A stretch of DNA of 56,306 nt from Cryoendolithus antarcticus (taxonomy: Eukaryota > Ascomycota > Dothideomycetes > Cladosporiales > Cladosporiaceae). The DNA lies in the NCBI GenBank assembly GCA_002077065.1, contig NAJO01000093.1, forward strand, positions 1 through 56,306, read 5' to 3'. Positions 31,124 through 41,798 of this stretch are shown in pieces; the first letter of the stretch is position 1; every line of letters begins with the position of its first letter. The position numbers and the translations under genes were made by a program. The notes below the pieces were generated by a model. That model made no database searches, was not told where the DNA came from, and worked only from the letters and a program-made list of their open reading frames with translations.

Positions 31124-32540
31124 ATGGATTCCATTGTTCGCAAAGTTGACACAGGACCGGATGCGTGAGTACAGCAGTTTTTTCTTTGTCAAATCTACTC
31201 TAGACACTCACGAGTCTTCGTATCCAGGCACCACACCCTGTGAGGTCTCGATCATTTGCGAGTCATCACCGCCATAAGGAATCCGAATAGTCCCACAGGT
31301 CCAAGCAATAAGGGCAAAGGCAAAGCTGCTGCAGGACCTCCGAGTCCTCAGAAAGAAGGGAAGCGAAAGCACAGTGGTTCTCCTGAGGGTGTCGAAGGTC
31401 AGAAGCCGAAGCGCAAGAAGAGTCAGGAATTCGGTGGTTCGAACACGGCCGGCCCGAGTAGTGCTAGGCCAGTCACGCCTGTGAAGCCCACTGAGAGTGC
31501 CACGACCGCTGCCGCTGCAAGGGGAAACGCACCTTTTACCACGACTCCAGCGCCAGCTGGCCCTACACTATCCATCGGTCCTCTAGCGCCTGCAGTTCCT
31601 CAGTCCAACCGCTCTCGAGTTCGACGACCGTAAGTCACTACCGCCCATGCTCTCTAGTCGTACTCACCACTGACCCTCCCCTAGCTTCGGCTACAGCAAC
31701 ACCTTCCGCGTCCTCGTCGACACGCCTCCAAACCCTCTAGTCTTCACCCTGCACGAAGACCGCTTCTGCCAGCGCTCGCGCTACTTCCACGGGCAACGGG
31801 CTTGGACAAACCTAGAACCAAAGGGACAGTCGAACCGAGTAACGGGCTTGGACAAACCTAGAACCAAAGGGACAGTCGAACCGAGTGAGCTTTAACCATG
31901 TCACGAAGCTACCTAATGTCGATTTGGAAGTGTTTGGACGTTATGTCGCCGCAAGCATCTCAGAAGTATTAGAATTCAATGAAACCATACGAGGCATCTA
32001 CAATCTGAACTTTCGATCGTACTTCGACCTCTACATCCTCGCCGACTACCAAGGCGACCTGCGCATGGCAAACTCGGTAATCGACAGCCTCATAACCGCC
32101 AGCGAACTCTCCGGCGACCTCCCAGACTGGAAAGCCGACATCGACTATCTCTACAGCGGCACATTGCCAGGAAGCAAAACTCCGCGCGCTGTGTGAAGAT
32201 TGGCTGCTGCACGAGACTGCAGCTATAACGACGCGAACCCGCGCACGGATATCAATCATGAACTACTCATAGAAGTGTTTCAGAAGTATCGCGTTATCAA
32301 GGGCGCGGCTATGGATTCTTGGCTGGATGATGGCCTCGAGACGAGGGTGAGGAGGGCTTTTGATAAGAGTGTTTTCAAGGCGGAGAAATGCGCGTATCAT
32401 CTACATGATAGGGACTTCCCGGTATGTCTTGACACGTGGGGAGTGGTGAGGAGGATGGAGGATGCGATGGTGATCGACCTTGACAGCGATGGTGGGATTA
32501 ATGCGCAGGATTATGCGATACCGGGATTTGATTCTACAAG
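31124..32540 (+). pseudogene. Broken BTB-like domain gene
   Basis: An ATG at 31124 leads into a short exon with a canonical gtgagt donor (31165); splicing to the CAG at 31225-31227 gives a frame that meets TGA at 31241-31243. That same frame then stays open through a Lys/Pro/Ser-rich linker. A second intron (31632 to the CTAG before the TTCGGCTAC segment) joins it to FRVLVDTPPNPLVFTLHED, the start of a BTB-like fold. A 46-bp tandem duplication (31795-31886) then shifts the frame; ignoring one copy continues directly into VDLEVFGRYV and YILADYQGDLRMANSVIDSL, the BTB helices. Two further shifts are needed near 32176 (an AAAA run) and near 32215 to follow homology-like sequence to DFPVC. Four breaks argue for a pseudogene. 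BTB assignment is by pattern only. It converges on the transhydrogenase gene. Confidence 0.6.
31795..31886. repeat. 46-bp perfect tandem duplication
   Basis: Positions 31795-31840 and 31841-31886 are identical 46-bp copies starting AACGGGCTTGG and ending CGAACCGAGT. As 46 is not a multiple of three, the duplication shifts the BTB-like frame. Identity of the copies implies a recent event. Confidence 0.9.
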
Positions 32541-32548
32541 AACGATGA

Positions 32549-34077
32549 CTAGTACTCCATTGCAGTCTCGAAAAGACCTGTCAGCTGTGCTCGCTCTTCC
32601 TCACCACCTCCTGTGTCGAGATTAGGCGCTAGCATGAGCACTCTGGCTTGTGGGATCGTGCCCTCCACCAATGTGTCGATGTGCTCGCGCTTGAAACCCA
32701 ATGCCTTCAATCCACGCGGCTGGTCGCCAAGAGCAATGAGGAACTCAGCCAATGCCTCTCCTAGCACTTCGCCTGCACTCTCGGCCTTGACTTGACTGAT
32801 ATCCACGCCGAAGCACTCTGCAGCAGCGAGATGGCGTTCAGGGTTTGATGCGCCTGTGAACGCGAAGACTGCTGGAGCTGTGACAGCCACCGACACACCG
32901 TGAGGGATGATAGGCGTGTCAACAGCATAACCCTTATGCTTGTAACCTGGGTTCTGGGACGAGATCGGGTAGCTCATGCCGTGGCACAAGTGTACACCCG
33001 CGTTTCCGAAGCCGACACCAGCCAACGTAGCAGCGAGCAGCATCTTGGACTGCGCCTCCCAGTCATCGGGGTCTCTGACAGCGCGAGGGAGGTACTTGAC
33101 TGTATCTCGCAGTGCTTGGAGGGAGAAAATGTCAGAGATTGGGTTCGCACCTTGATAGGCTGGGCGGTTGATGGGATTCTGTGGTCGAGGAACGCGCTCG
33201 TAGTAGGGGATTGCGGTCCAGGACTCAAGGGAATGGCAGAGGACGTCCAGACCTGAGGAGGCGTGAACGGCAGATGGCATGGTCCGGGTGTTGATCGGGT
33301 CGCATATACCAAGCGTAGGCTTGAGGTTGCGATGCGCGATACCAGTCTTTGCCTTCTTCTCGACAAGGTCGAAGATCGCTGTTCCTGTCGTCTCGGATCC
33401 CGTGCCAGCTGTCGTTGGGACAGCGATGAGTGGTTTGAGACCGCTCGTGATTGGGAGGCCTTTGCCGACTGGTGCGTTGACGAAGTCTAGGAACTCGGCT
33501 TGTGGGAAGGTGGTGTAGAGGTTCATGAGCTTGGCTGTGTCGATCACGCTACCGCCGCCTACTGCGAGGAACGCATCGGGTTGGTAGGGCTTTGCAAAGT
33601 CGATGGCTTCTCGAATGCTGGTGTTGTGTCAGTATTACTGTGACATGATGGGGTTCATCAAGCAACCCACGTGTAGTCCTTCGGCTCCGTCCTGACTTTG
33701 TTGTACACCTCGTACGGGATGCCCTCCCTCTCCAAACCCTCCCGCACCTGCTTCATAGCATCCAATTTCTCAACCACCGAGTCCGTCACAACCATCACCT
33801 TCTTCGCGCCCATGTTCTTAAAGTCCATCCCAACTTCCTTGGTACACCCAGGCCCGAAGCGAATACTGCTAGCCGCCATCTCAAAGGCATATTCCTTCTG
33901 CTGGCTGAAGTCCACAGGCGTGGCAAGCGATCGCACTTTGCCTGCATACGGATTGATGGGTCCATGGTGGTGTCCTGGATTCGAATGGCAGGGGCACCCG
34001 CTGTGGGTGGAGTTGATGCTGCGGAGGAGGTTAAGGGCTCTGGTTGCCCGTGAGGGCGCTATGCGTATGCTGGCCAT
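32549..34077 (-). CDS. Mitochondrial hydroxyacid-oxoacid transhydrogenase (iron-containing ADH family)
   Basis: Exons 34077-33671 and 33617-32549 encode 491 residues. The ATG at 34077 opens an Arg/Ser/Ala-rich presequence (MASIRIAPSRATRALNLLRS) consistent with mitochondrial import; the frame extends further upstream but that part is not presequence-like. Marks include EMAASSIRFGPGCTKEVGMD, VGGGSVIDTAKLMNLY, AVPTTAGTGSETTGTAIFD and the metal-ligand region HASSGLDVLCHSLES with later CHGMSYPISSQNPGYKHKGY. This matches ADHFE1-type enzymes, which transfer hydride between 4-hydroxybutyrate and 2-oxoglutarate. Donor gtgggt with a CAG acceptor gives the conserved EAIDFAKP block. Its 3' end abuts the pseudogene. 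Confidence 0.88.
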
Positions 34078-34588
34078 GGTAGCAGAGGCGCAATGTGTGG
34101 GACCAGCTCGGATCGTGTCGTGTGCGTCAGCTTCTCCATCTTCTCGGATAGATCTAGCTCCCAAGCGACGCTGTCACTGTTGACGTATTGGCCCGAGGCT
34201 TAAGGAGTGGTGGAGCTATTGCGGGGAGCGCCATGTGGAGAGCACGCATTCGACATGCCGGCGGGATGCTGCATCCGGTCGTTATTGGACATGGTCTTGG
34301 AGAGCCGACAACGACACGTCCTGCTCGCAAGCTCAGCTGGCAGGATATTGCGGACTCGACCTAGAAGTCTTCATGGCCGGACGATGAGATAGCCGCCGGT
34401 GATGGTCATGACATGCATGAGCTTCGCTCAAGCGCATTGCAGAAATCTATCTCAATGGATGCTACGGGTATCTCGGTATCTATGCATCGCTATGCGTCGC
34501 TCAATGATACAACAACATCATCGGATTGACACCCCTTATACCTTGCGTGTCTTCCCTGCTTGATCTGGTCCTCGACTTCATCAACGCT
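34078..34588. other. Intergenic spacer
   Basis: This holds the transhydrogenase promoter and the 3' end of the RanGTP-binding protein gene. No gene is recognised. Confidence 0.4.
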
Positions 34589-36682
34589 TCAGCTTAGTTC
34601 TCTGGCGAGTGGGCTCTTAGTCCTGGCCTGACTTTCGCTCTGTGACCGCAGCACGCTCTGACGGGAGCCACTCGTGCTGGGTGGAGTCATGTTGGCTGGT
34701 CCAGGTGTGCGCAGTGTCATGTTGTGCGCACGAGCACTGTCATTCGTAGTTGTAGCAGATCTCGACAGATCTGGGGTGGAGATGCGTGACGGGGTCTGGA
34801 GCCGCTTAGTGGGAACCGGCGAGGGACTGGAGGGCGCATGCTGCGTCAGAAGGCGAGGTGGCTCGTTGTACTCATAGTCCTCGTCATACGGGAGGCCATA
34901 GGCGTCATTCTCCGGCTCGACACTTGCGCGGGTCGACGCAGCTGCGGCTCTCTGGATATATGCCTCGTTCCGGCGCTTGACAGGCGACTCGTCGTAGGGA
35001 TCGAAGCCGACGCGCTGCACAGCATCGTTGCGCATACGACGGCGACGTTGTAGATCTGCACCCGCGCCAGCTGTGGCACTGTCCTCGAGGAAGAAGTTCA
35101 GGAACTCGTCAGGTATGCTGAGGTGAGGTTCTTGTCTGAACTGTTGCAGTGCGGCAAGCTTGAGGAGCATTTCTAGACCTGACAGGCTAGACTTGATTGG
35201 TGGCAGACCTGGTCTAGAGGGACTGGAGTATGCGTTGGATTGATGGAAGGGGATCAGCTGTCTAGGTGATGGAGATGCGGTACTCTGTCTGATAGAGAGC
35301 CTAGACAGCGCACCAGCCAAATTGGGCTCGAGAGACGGTGCTCTGCTGCTGGCTGGTCGGCTTGATGGTAGTTGTGAGTCGTTCGTATCGTCGTCATCAT
35401 CATCTGATTCCACTGGCTCGGCATATAATTCGAATGCCATCCACTCCGGGTCTAGATCGGAGGGCAGTCGCCATGTGCTGTCAGAAAGTAGCGAAGGTGG
35501 CTGCGCTCCCGTGGCATGCGTCTGAGGACTCAAGTTCGTGGTGTCATTTGTGTGAGAGTCGTCACGAGTGCTCTGCGGGCTATCGAAGATGTAATCCATA
35601 CTTCGCGACCGCTGCAATTTGCTTCGTGGACCCTCAGCGTGCAGGTCGCGCTTGAGGAGAAGTACTGGGTTGTTGGTCTCACCATCGCCGCCGATGTTGA
35701 GGATCTTGCCAGTGTCAGCGTAGAAGACTTTCGACACCTCATGTACGGGTATGACATCGCGAATGCCAGCGTTGGAGACACCGTCGTAAGGCCCAGGCTG
35801 AGGATCTCCTTCCTCGAGGGTATGTACCCTGTCGTCGTCAAGGTCTTCGATGACGACTAGCTGATACGCATACTCCGCAGCTTGATTGTTCTCTCGGAAT
35901 GAGGCCTGAGCCTCGCCTTCGCCATCTGTATGCGGCAGATCGTACAAGCGATTCAGTGGCCGTCTGTAGAGCTTCACTTGAGCCTTGTGAATGACCTCCT
36001 TCCACGTAGCAACACGCACGCCATCTTCGTCTACCGGGCGCCAGGCATGACCGCCGAACAGCATATACAAGCTGAGGACGTAAGTTGGTCCTACTTGCAC
36101 GGAACTACCTGGCCTGTTGGCGTACTCGATGTCCGCCATTGTTAGGAACGTGCTGGCCTGTAGTAGACGTGAAGGCGAGATAGTCCCGGACAGCTTTGTT
36201 GACAGGTTGACGCCGGACGTGGTGATAGCAAGATTGATCAACGGAATAGCATCCTCGATCCGCTCCAGCAGTGCATTGATGTCAAGCACGAGCGATCTCA
36301 TCTGCCGCTCGCATTGCTCTCGACTCGCTGCACGACTGCTCTGGCGACGTGATAGCTCATCCTCGTCTGCGCTCTGCTTGCAGCGTTCGCCAAGGCGCTG
36401 CATGTCGTATCGGATCTCCTTAGTCAGTGATACTGCAGACTCCAGCGAAGTGTTGCCACGAGCCGAGATCAGGTCGATCATGTCAATAGCCGGAGAGATG
36501 ATTTGCATTTTGTTAGTGAGTCGGGACTGCAATCGAGCGAGCTCCTCGCGCTCCTTTCCTTGCGGCGCCTCTTTCAAGAGACGCCCGCATTGCTTGATCG
36601 CATAGCCAGTCGTGATGGTGATGCCAGATCTGATTGCGTAGTTCATTGCACCTTGCGTGACTTTACCTAGAAGTATGTCCAT
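34589..36682 (-). CDS. Yrb30-type RanGTP-binding protein
   Basis: An intronless frame of 697 residues. The N-terminus (MDILLGKVTQGAMNYAIRSGITITTGYAIKQ) and the following helical block (RLTNKMQIISPAIDMIDLISARGNTSLES) are typical of the fungal RanGTP-binding family that includes yeast Yrb30. The region to about residue 340 is folded; the rest is disordered, Ser/Pro-rich, with an acidic run (ESDDDDDDTND) and one shorter folded-looking block around 500-560. Yrb30 binds RanGTP and affects its turnover, linking the protein to nucleocytoplasmic transport. It is divergent from MAK5 with a short shared promoter. The family call rests on remembered N-terminal sequence pattern. Confidence 0.75.
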   Translation of the reverse strand: MDILLGKVTQGAMNYAIRSGITITTGYAIKQCGRLLKEAPQGKEREELARLQSRLTNKMQIISPAIDMIDLISARGNTSLESAVSLTKEIRYDMQRLGERCKQSADEDELSRRQSSRAASREQCERQMRSLVLDINALLERIEDAIPLINLAITTSGVNLSTKLSGTISPSRLLQASTFLTMADIEYANRPGSSVQVGPTYVLSLYMLFGGHAWRPVDEDGVRVATWKEVIHKAQVKLYRRPLNRLYDLPHTDGEGEAQASFRENNQAAEYAYQLVVIEDLDDDRVHTLEEGDPQPGPYDGVSNAGIRDVIPVHEVSKVFYADTGKILNIGGDGETNNPVLLLKRDLHAEGPRSKLQRSRSMDYIFDSPQSTRDDSHTNDTTNLSPQTHATGAQPPSLLSDSTWRLPSDLDPEWMAFELYAEPVESDDDDDDTNDSQLPSSRPASSRAPSLEPNLAGALSRLSIRQSTASPSPRQLIPFHQSNAYSSPSRPGLPPIKSSLSGLEMLLKLAALQQFRQEPHLSIPDEFLNFFLEDSATAGAGADLQRRRRMRNDAVQRVGFDPYDESPVKRRNEAYIQRAAAASTRASVEPENDAYGLPYDEDYEYNEPPRLLTQHAPSSPSPVPTKRLQTPSRISTPDLSRSATTTNDSARAHNMTLRTPGPANMTPPSTSGSRQSVLRSQSESQARTKSPLARELS

Positions 36683-36968
36683 GGTGGCGACAGTGTCTGA
36701 AGCCTGTCACGACTGCTCGACTACCAATGTATATTCACGGATCTGCGCATCGACCGGGAAAGCGAAGTTGAGTCGCAGAGGTGGTCGATGTCGAGATGTC
36801 GAAGTGTCATGTTTAGTTTTCAGATAGGCAGAAGTCGCGAAGTAGGCGCGATGCACGTGGCTTGAAAGCTGACTCAGCACCCGATCTGATCGTTCGGAGT
36901 TTTCGAACTCCGAGAAGTGAATTGCCTCGAGAAATATTTGGGTAGTGACCGGAGTGCAATTATCCTCA
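36683..36968. promoter_or_regulatory. Shared YRB30-like/MAK5 promoter with hairpin-forming palindrome
   Basis: This 286-bp spacer separates divergent start codons. At 36894-36913 an inverted repeat with 8-bp arms (TCGGAGTT and AACTCCGA) flanks TTCG. It lies about 55 bp upstream of the MAK5 start and could be a protein-binding palindrome in DNA or a UUCG-capped hairpin in the 5' leader. Confidence 0.4.
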
Positions 36969-39335
36969 ATGCAAACGGTTGCTAACATGGCTGCAACAAG
37001 TAACAAGCGACCGCTGCCGGCGAAAGTAGCCGCTATGAGAGATCGAAAGCGACAGAAGCTGGATCTAGACGCTCCATCGCCACAGGAAGGATCAACTGCC
37101 GCCCCAGCGAAACCACGCAAAGTGCACGACCTCAATAAGTTGGCTTGGAGAGATGTGAGCTTACCAGACCGACTCGACAATTACGAAGGCTTCTTCGGTC
37201 TCGAGGAAATTGAGGATGTCGTCGTTACCAGGGAACCTGGATCCGGTAAAGTCTCTTTTGTCAGGCACCACGCTGACGAAGCCACGACAGACGACTTGCC
37301 CGAGGCAGACGATTCTGTATCAGCGCAGGAGGACGACGAGGAGTGGTCTGGCTTCGACGATGATGATGCTGTAACTGCGCCGCCGACCGTACTGAAATTC
37401 ACTGCACCCGTCGTCAAAGCGTCAAAGCAAGCGAAGCCAGAGAAGAAGGCAAAAGCCAAGGTAAAAGGTCAGACGGACCTCGAGGCCAAGCCGAAAGGTT
37501 CCTCGAAGCCTGCAGCCGTGCTACAGACTCTAGAAGCGACTGCGGACGAGGCCGACGTCGACATGTCCGCGTGGCTGCCGTTGAAGCTCTCGCCTGATAC
37601 TATGGCTGCCTTGGCTAAACTCAAGTTTGCCACACCAAGTAAGATACAGCAGTCTGCGATACCTCCGATATTGGCTGGTCACGATGTTATAGGCAAAGCA
37701 TCGACGGGATCCGGAAAGACACTGGCCTTCGGCGTCCCCATCCTGGAACACTACTTGGATGTTCGCCAATCGCGGACGACCGACAAGGCCAAAGCGCCCA
37801 TCGCGCTCATATTATCGCCAACCCGCGAGCTTGCACATCAGCTTAACGACCATCTCACTGCATTGTGCTCTAACGGCGTTTTTGAGGCGCCCTCAATGGC
37901 GACAGTCACGGGTGGTCTGTCCGTGCAGAAGCAACAGCGTCAACTGCAATATGCAGACATCATCATCGGGACTCCCGGTCGTCTCTGGGAGGTGATAAGT
38001 GCTGGCAAGGGGCTCATGAACTCGATCAGGCAAATCCAGTTCCTTGTGATCGATGAGGCCGATCGTCTGCTGAGCGAGGGCAATTTCAAGGAGGTCATCG
38101 AGATATTGACTATGCTCGACAAGAAAGACACCGATGAGGACGCCGCAAAGGAAGTTGAAGACGTGGTCGCAACCCTAAACGCGATATCCCGGCAGACACT
38201 TGTCTTCTCCGCTACTTTCGACCGAGGACTACAGAAGAAGCTGTCCGGCAAGATCAAGAATGGTGGTGCACTGTCCAGTAACAAGGACACCATGGAGTAC
38301 CTTCTTGGCAAGCTCAATTTCAAAGAGGAAATTCCGCAATTCATCGATGCCAATCCTATCTCACAAATGGCGTCCGGCCTCAAGGAGGGCCTGATCGAGT
38401 GTGCAGGGCCAGAGAAGGACCTATACCTCTACTCACTACTACTACTGTACCGCAACGCACGAACACTCGTATTCTGTAACTCCATCAGTGCCGTACGACG
38501 ACTGAACCCATTCCTACAAAACCTCGACCTCCCAGTAGTCGCGCTACACTCCGGCATGACACAAAAGGCACGACTACGTTCGGTCGAACGCTTTTCGCAG
38601 AAGGGCAAAGAGGGAGGGAAGACTGCTTCAATCATGGTCTCGACGGATGTCGCAGCACGCGGCCTCGATATACCCGCGGTCCAGCTGGTGATACATTACC
38701 ACTTGCCACGAGCTGCGGACATGTATGTCCATCGATCTGGTCGGACAGCTAGGGCAGGGCAGCCGGGATCTAGCATCTTGATCTGCGGACCAGAGGAGGT
38801 TGGTGGCGTTCGTCGACTAGTAGCGAAAGTGCACGCACGCTCTGCCAGCACGGACGATGAGTCCACTGCTTCAGCTAGGAAGCAAGGCTACTACATCCGC
38901 ACTCTCGACATGGATCGACGTATTGTCTCGCGATTGCGGCCACGAGCTCAACTGGCGAAGAAGCTCGCTGATATTGGTAGTGCGAAGGAGAAGGGTAGCA
39001 AAGAGGACGACTTCATGCGGGCTGCTGCTGAGGAGCTCGGTGTCGACTACGATTCCGAGGAGTTCGAGAAGGAGGCACCTGGTCGGCATGGCAGAGGCGC
39101 TGGACGTAAGAAGAAGGAGAAGGTAGCGAGGGAGATCTCAAAAGGCGAGGCTGGTAGCATGAGAGCAGAATTGAGGGAGCTATTGCGGCAGAGGGTCAAT
39201 GTGGGAGTCAGTGAGAAATATATCACTTCAGGGACGGTGGATGTGGATGAGTTGCTGAAGCAGAAAGAGATTGGGGAGCGCAAGACGGGCGAGTTCTTGG
39301 GCAATGCTGGAGGTGTAGGATTGGAACATCTGTAG
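36969..39335 (+). CDS. mak5: DEAD-box RNA helicase MAK5 (large-subunit ribosome assembly)
   Basis: An intronless frame of 788 residues from the ATG at 36969; the ATG at 36987 (MAATSNKRPLP) is an equally good start. A basic and acidic N-terminus contains WRDVSLPDRLDNYEGFFGLEEI, a hallmark of the MAK5/DDX24 group. Helicase motifs follow in order: FATPSKIQQSAIPPI (Q), ASTGSGKT (I), PTREL (Ia), GTPGRLWE (Ib), DEAD near residue 361 (II), SAT near 415 (III), STDVAARGLDIPAV (V) and HRSGRTARAG near 587 (VI). A long insert separates SAT from the second RecA domain, as in MAK5. The C-terminus is Lys/Glu-rich. The protein acts in the nucleolus in 60S maturation. Confidence 0.93.
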   Translation: MQTVANMAATSNKRPLPAKVAAMRDRKRQKLDLDAPSPQEGSTAAPAKPRKVHDLNKLAWRDVSLPDRLDNYEGFFGLEEIEDVVVTREPGSGKVSFVRHHADEATTDDLPEADDSVSAQEDDEEWSGFDDDDAVTAPPTVLKFTAPVVKASKQAKPEKKAKAKVKGQTDLEAKPKGSSKPAAVLQTLEATADEADVDMSAWLPLKLSPDTMAALAKLKFATPSKIQQSAIPPILAGHDVIGKASTGSGKTLAFGVPILEHYLDVRQSRTTDKAKAPIALILSPTRELAHQLNDHLTALCSNGVFEAPSMATVTGGLSVQKQQRQLQYADIIIGTPGRLWEVISAGKGLMNSIRQIQFLVIDEADRLLSEGNFKEVIEILTMLDKKDTDEDAAKEVEDVVATLNAISRQTLVFSATFDRGLQKKLSGKIKNGGALSSNKDTMEYLLGKLNFKEEIPQFIDANPISQMASGLKEGLIECAGPEKDLYLYSLLLLYRNARTLVFCNSISAVRRLNPFLQNLDLPVVALHSGMTQKARLRSVERFSQKGKEGGKTASIMVSTDVAARGLDIPAVQLVIHYHLPRAADMYVHRSGRTARAGQPGSSILICGPEEVGGVRRLVAKVHARSASTDDESTASARKQGYYIRTLDMDRRIVSRLRPRAQLAKKLADIGSAKEKGSKEDDFMRAAAEELGVDYDSEEFEKEAPGRHGRGAGRKKKEKVAREISKGEAGSMRAELRELLRQRVNVGVSEKYITSGTVDVDELLKQKEIGERKTGEFLGNAGGVGLEHL

Positions 39336-39593
39336 GATAGTATGAACATATATACTGCCTGACCGCAGCTTGATGCATGACATTGAACTTACAGTAGGGC
39401 TTGCTGCAAGCCCCCACATCATTGCTGAAGTGGGGCACAAAAAAGTCCCAATGGCTTACACACAGTAAACACCGCGAAGAATACTTTGTTTATACAAAAG
39501 TTCCTTGATCGATTTACTCTGTACTCAATCAGGAAGCTCTAGCATCTCCCCAGACTGATCTTGAGCGCATCGTCGGACAGTATTGCCGTCAAC

Positions 39594-40578
39594 ATGAGCA
39601 GCAACTCGGACTCTTACCCTCGTACGCCATCAGCACCTGCTACTGCCTGTGCATAACTGATCACTTTCCATAGACCCCGTCCGGATTGCAGTCATCGGTG
39701 GCACCGGTCTTCAGTCCCTCCCCAACTTCACTCACGTCGCAACCCTCAACATCAAAACCCCCTGGGGCACTCCCTCCTCGCCAATCTCAGTCCTCCACCA
39801 CCCCTCCCCCACATCAGGCGATCCGATCCCAGTCGCGTTCCTCTCCCGCCATGGCCTCCACCACGAGCTCGCGCCGCATGAGGTCCCCTCACAAGCCAAC
39901 ATCGCCGCGCTGCGAAGCGTAGGCGTCCGCACAATCATAGCCTTCAGCGCAGTAGGCAGCTTACAAGAACCGATCAAACCCCGCGACTTCTTGATCCCCG
40001 ATCAGATCATTGATCGCACGAAAGGGATACGGCCCTTTACATTCTTCGAAGGCGGCATGGTCGGGCATGTAGGCTTCGCAGACCCGTTCGACAACTCCAT
40101 CGGCGAGATCGTGCGAAAATGCGGACATAGTCTTTCAGGCGAAGACGTTCGGCTGCATGACAAAGGCACACTGATCTGCATGGAGGGCCCGCAATTCAGC
40201 ACCCGCGCAGAGTCGAACATGTACCGCTCCTTCGGCGGCAGCGTTATAAATATGTCCGCTTTGCCTGAAGCGAAGCTGGCGAAGGAAGCGGAGATCGCGT
40301 ACCAGATGATCTGCATGTCTACGGACTATGACTGCTGGCACGAGAGCGGGGATGTGAATGTCGAGATGGTGATGGGGAATATGAAGGCTAATGCGGAGAA
40401 TGCTAGACGTTTTGTGGGAGCGGTGCTGGATGAGTTGAGTAAGGAGGAGCATGCTGATGTGGTTGAAGCGAAGCATTTGGAGGGGCAGATGAAGTTTGCT
40501 GGGGGAATCACGGCGCCGGCGGGGAGGAGCGACAAGGCGAAGGAGGGGATTGAGTGGTTGTTTCCGGGGTACTTTTGA
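39594..40578 (+). CDS. S-methyl-5'-thioadenosine phosphorylase
   Basis: Exons 39594-39621 and 39674-40578 encode 310 residues. The second exon opens with VRIAVIGGTGLQSLPNF, the phosphate-binding start of the family. FLSRHGLHHELAPHEVPSQANI, FSAVGSLQEPIKPRDFLIPDQIIDRT, CMEGPQFSTRAESNMYRSFGGSVINMS and MSTDYDCW complete the purine/ribose site. The enzyme cleaves methylthioadenosine to adenine and methylthioribose-1-phosphate in the methionine salvage pathway. The short first exon ends with C before gtacgc, and the CCATAG acceptor gives the correct His codon. The frame alone lacks a start near the motif, so the splice is needed. Confidence 0.93.
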
Positions 40579-40835
40579 TTGAGTAGCTCATGGGTGACGT
40601 GAGAGGACGAGCAAGAGCGCCGGAGCGAGTTCAACACGCACGGCGATAGACGTAGAGCAATTTGAGATACCCAATGCATTCGCATCGACTGATGGACACA
40701 CCGACCAGGCGCTGTCTAAGTGAAGAGTAAGAGACCCTGCACACCGACCCCTCGGCAGTGGCTCACCCTCTCTTCGGCGCCGAGTATGCCGTAGCGACTT
40801 GGGAGCGAGTCGCGAAGACCTCCTCCCTTGAGCAT

Positions 40836-41798
40836 CTAGAACAGAGTCGCGCCGCCATCAATCACAAAGTCCGCCCCGTTAATATACGTCCCCGCCCGAC
40901 TTGCCAGCAGCACACACACGCCATCCAGCTCACCCACAGCTCCCATCCGCCCCATCGGGTTCCTACTAGCCCAAACCTTCCGCATCTCCTCGATACTCCC
41001 CTCACCAGCATTGAGAATCGTGTCCATGTAGCCAGGGCTTATCGAGTTGACTCGTATCCCTGCGTGCGCCCATTCTGCTGCTAGACTGGATTTGAGAGCG
41101 ACGACAGCGGCTTTGGAGACATTGTAGGCCGCTTGGGGTTGAGGGTAGTTGACTCTATGGGCGGAGATGGATGCAGTGAGCGTTACGCTACGATTTGGTG
41201 CGGGATTGGAGGCCATGTGCTGTGCAATTGCTTGAGCCGTGAGGAAAGAGCCGGTGATGTTGACATTTAGAGTTTTGCGGAATTGTTCTGCCGTCATTGT
41301 GAGGGCGGGAACGCAGCCAACTATGCCAGCGAAGCAGAACAGGTGGTCTACGGTCTCGAAGACCTCAAGCGTCTCATGAAGGCCGGCCGTGACTGACCCC
41401 TGGTCGGCGACGTCCACCGGTACAACAATGACCGGAGACTGCTCAGAACTGTCGTTCAGCTCATCGATGGCTGACTTGGATGACTGTAGAGTGGCGGGCA
41501 GGTCCCACAAGGCAACACCAGATGCGCCGTGTTCTAGTAGTGCCCGTGCGGCCGAGAGGCCGAGTGTGCCAGCGCCTCCTGTGACTGTCTCGAGGTCAGC
41601 AATACACCTTCTGTCTTACTCGAAGAAGATGCAAGTACCGACGCAGCACCCCTCGACTGCAAATCTTGCGATCGCCCGGCCTTCAGGCGTTAGATAGTGT
41701 GGCAACGGTGGAGGCGGCGCAGTCAGAGATGAGTCGGAGCCGTCCGATAGAGTCATGGATGGGATTTGTCTGGATGTCAATGCATTGCGATCGGCCAT
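40836..41798 (-). CDS. Short-chain dehydrogenase/reductase (sorbose/arabinitol reductase-like)
   Basis: Exons 41798-41639 and 41584-40836 give 302 residues. The intron falls at VVTGG, so the nucleotide-binding motif TGGAGTLGL is complete only after splicing. CFAGIVG, the catalytic Ser in TASISAHRV, and YNVSKAA (Tyr-x3-Lys) are present, followed by RVNSISPGYMDT and a terminal GADFVIDGG. An N-terminal 40-residue leader precedes the fold. This pattern is of the fungal polyol/ketose reductase group (sou1 or arabinitol dehydrogenase type), probably NADP-dependent; the substrate is inferred. It converges with the thioadenosine phosphorylase gene. Confidence 0.85.

Noticed and set aside
32200..32625. 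141-codon + strand frame at the end of the pseudogene as a separate gene
   Set aside because: Its first part continues the broken BTB-like protein and its last part is antisense to the transhydrogenase exon.
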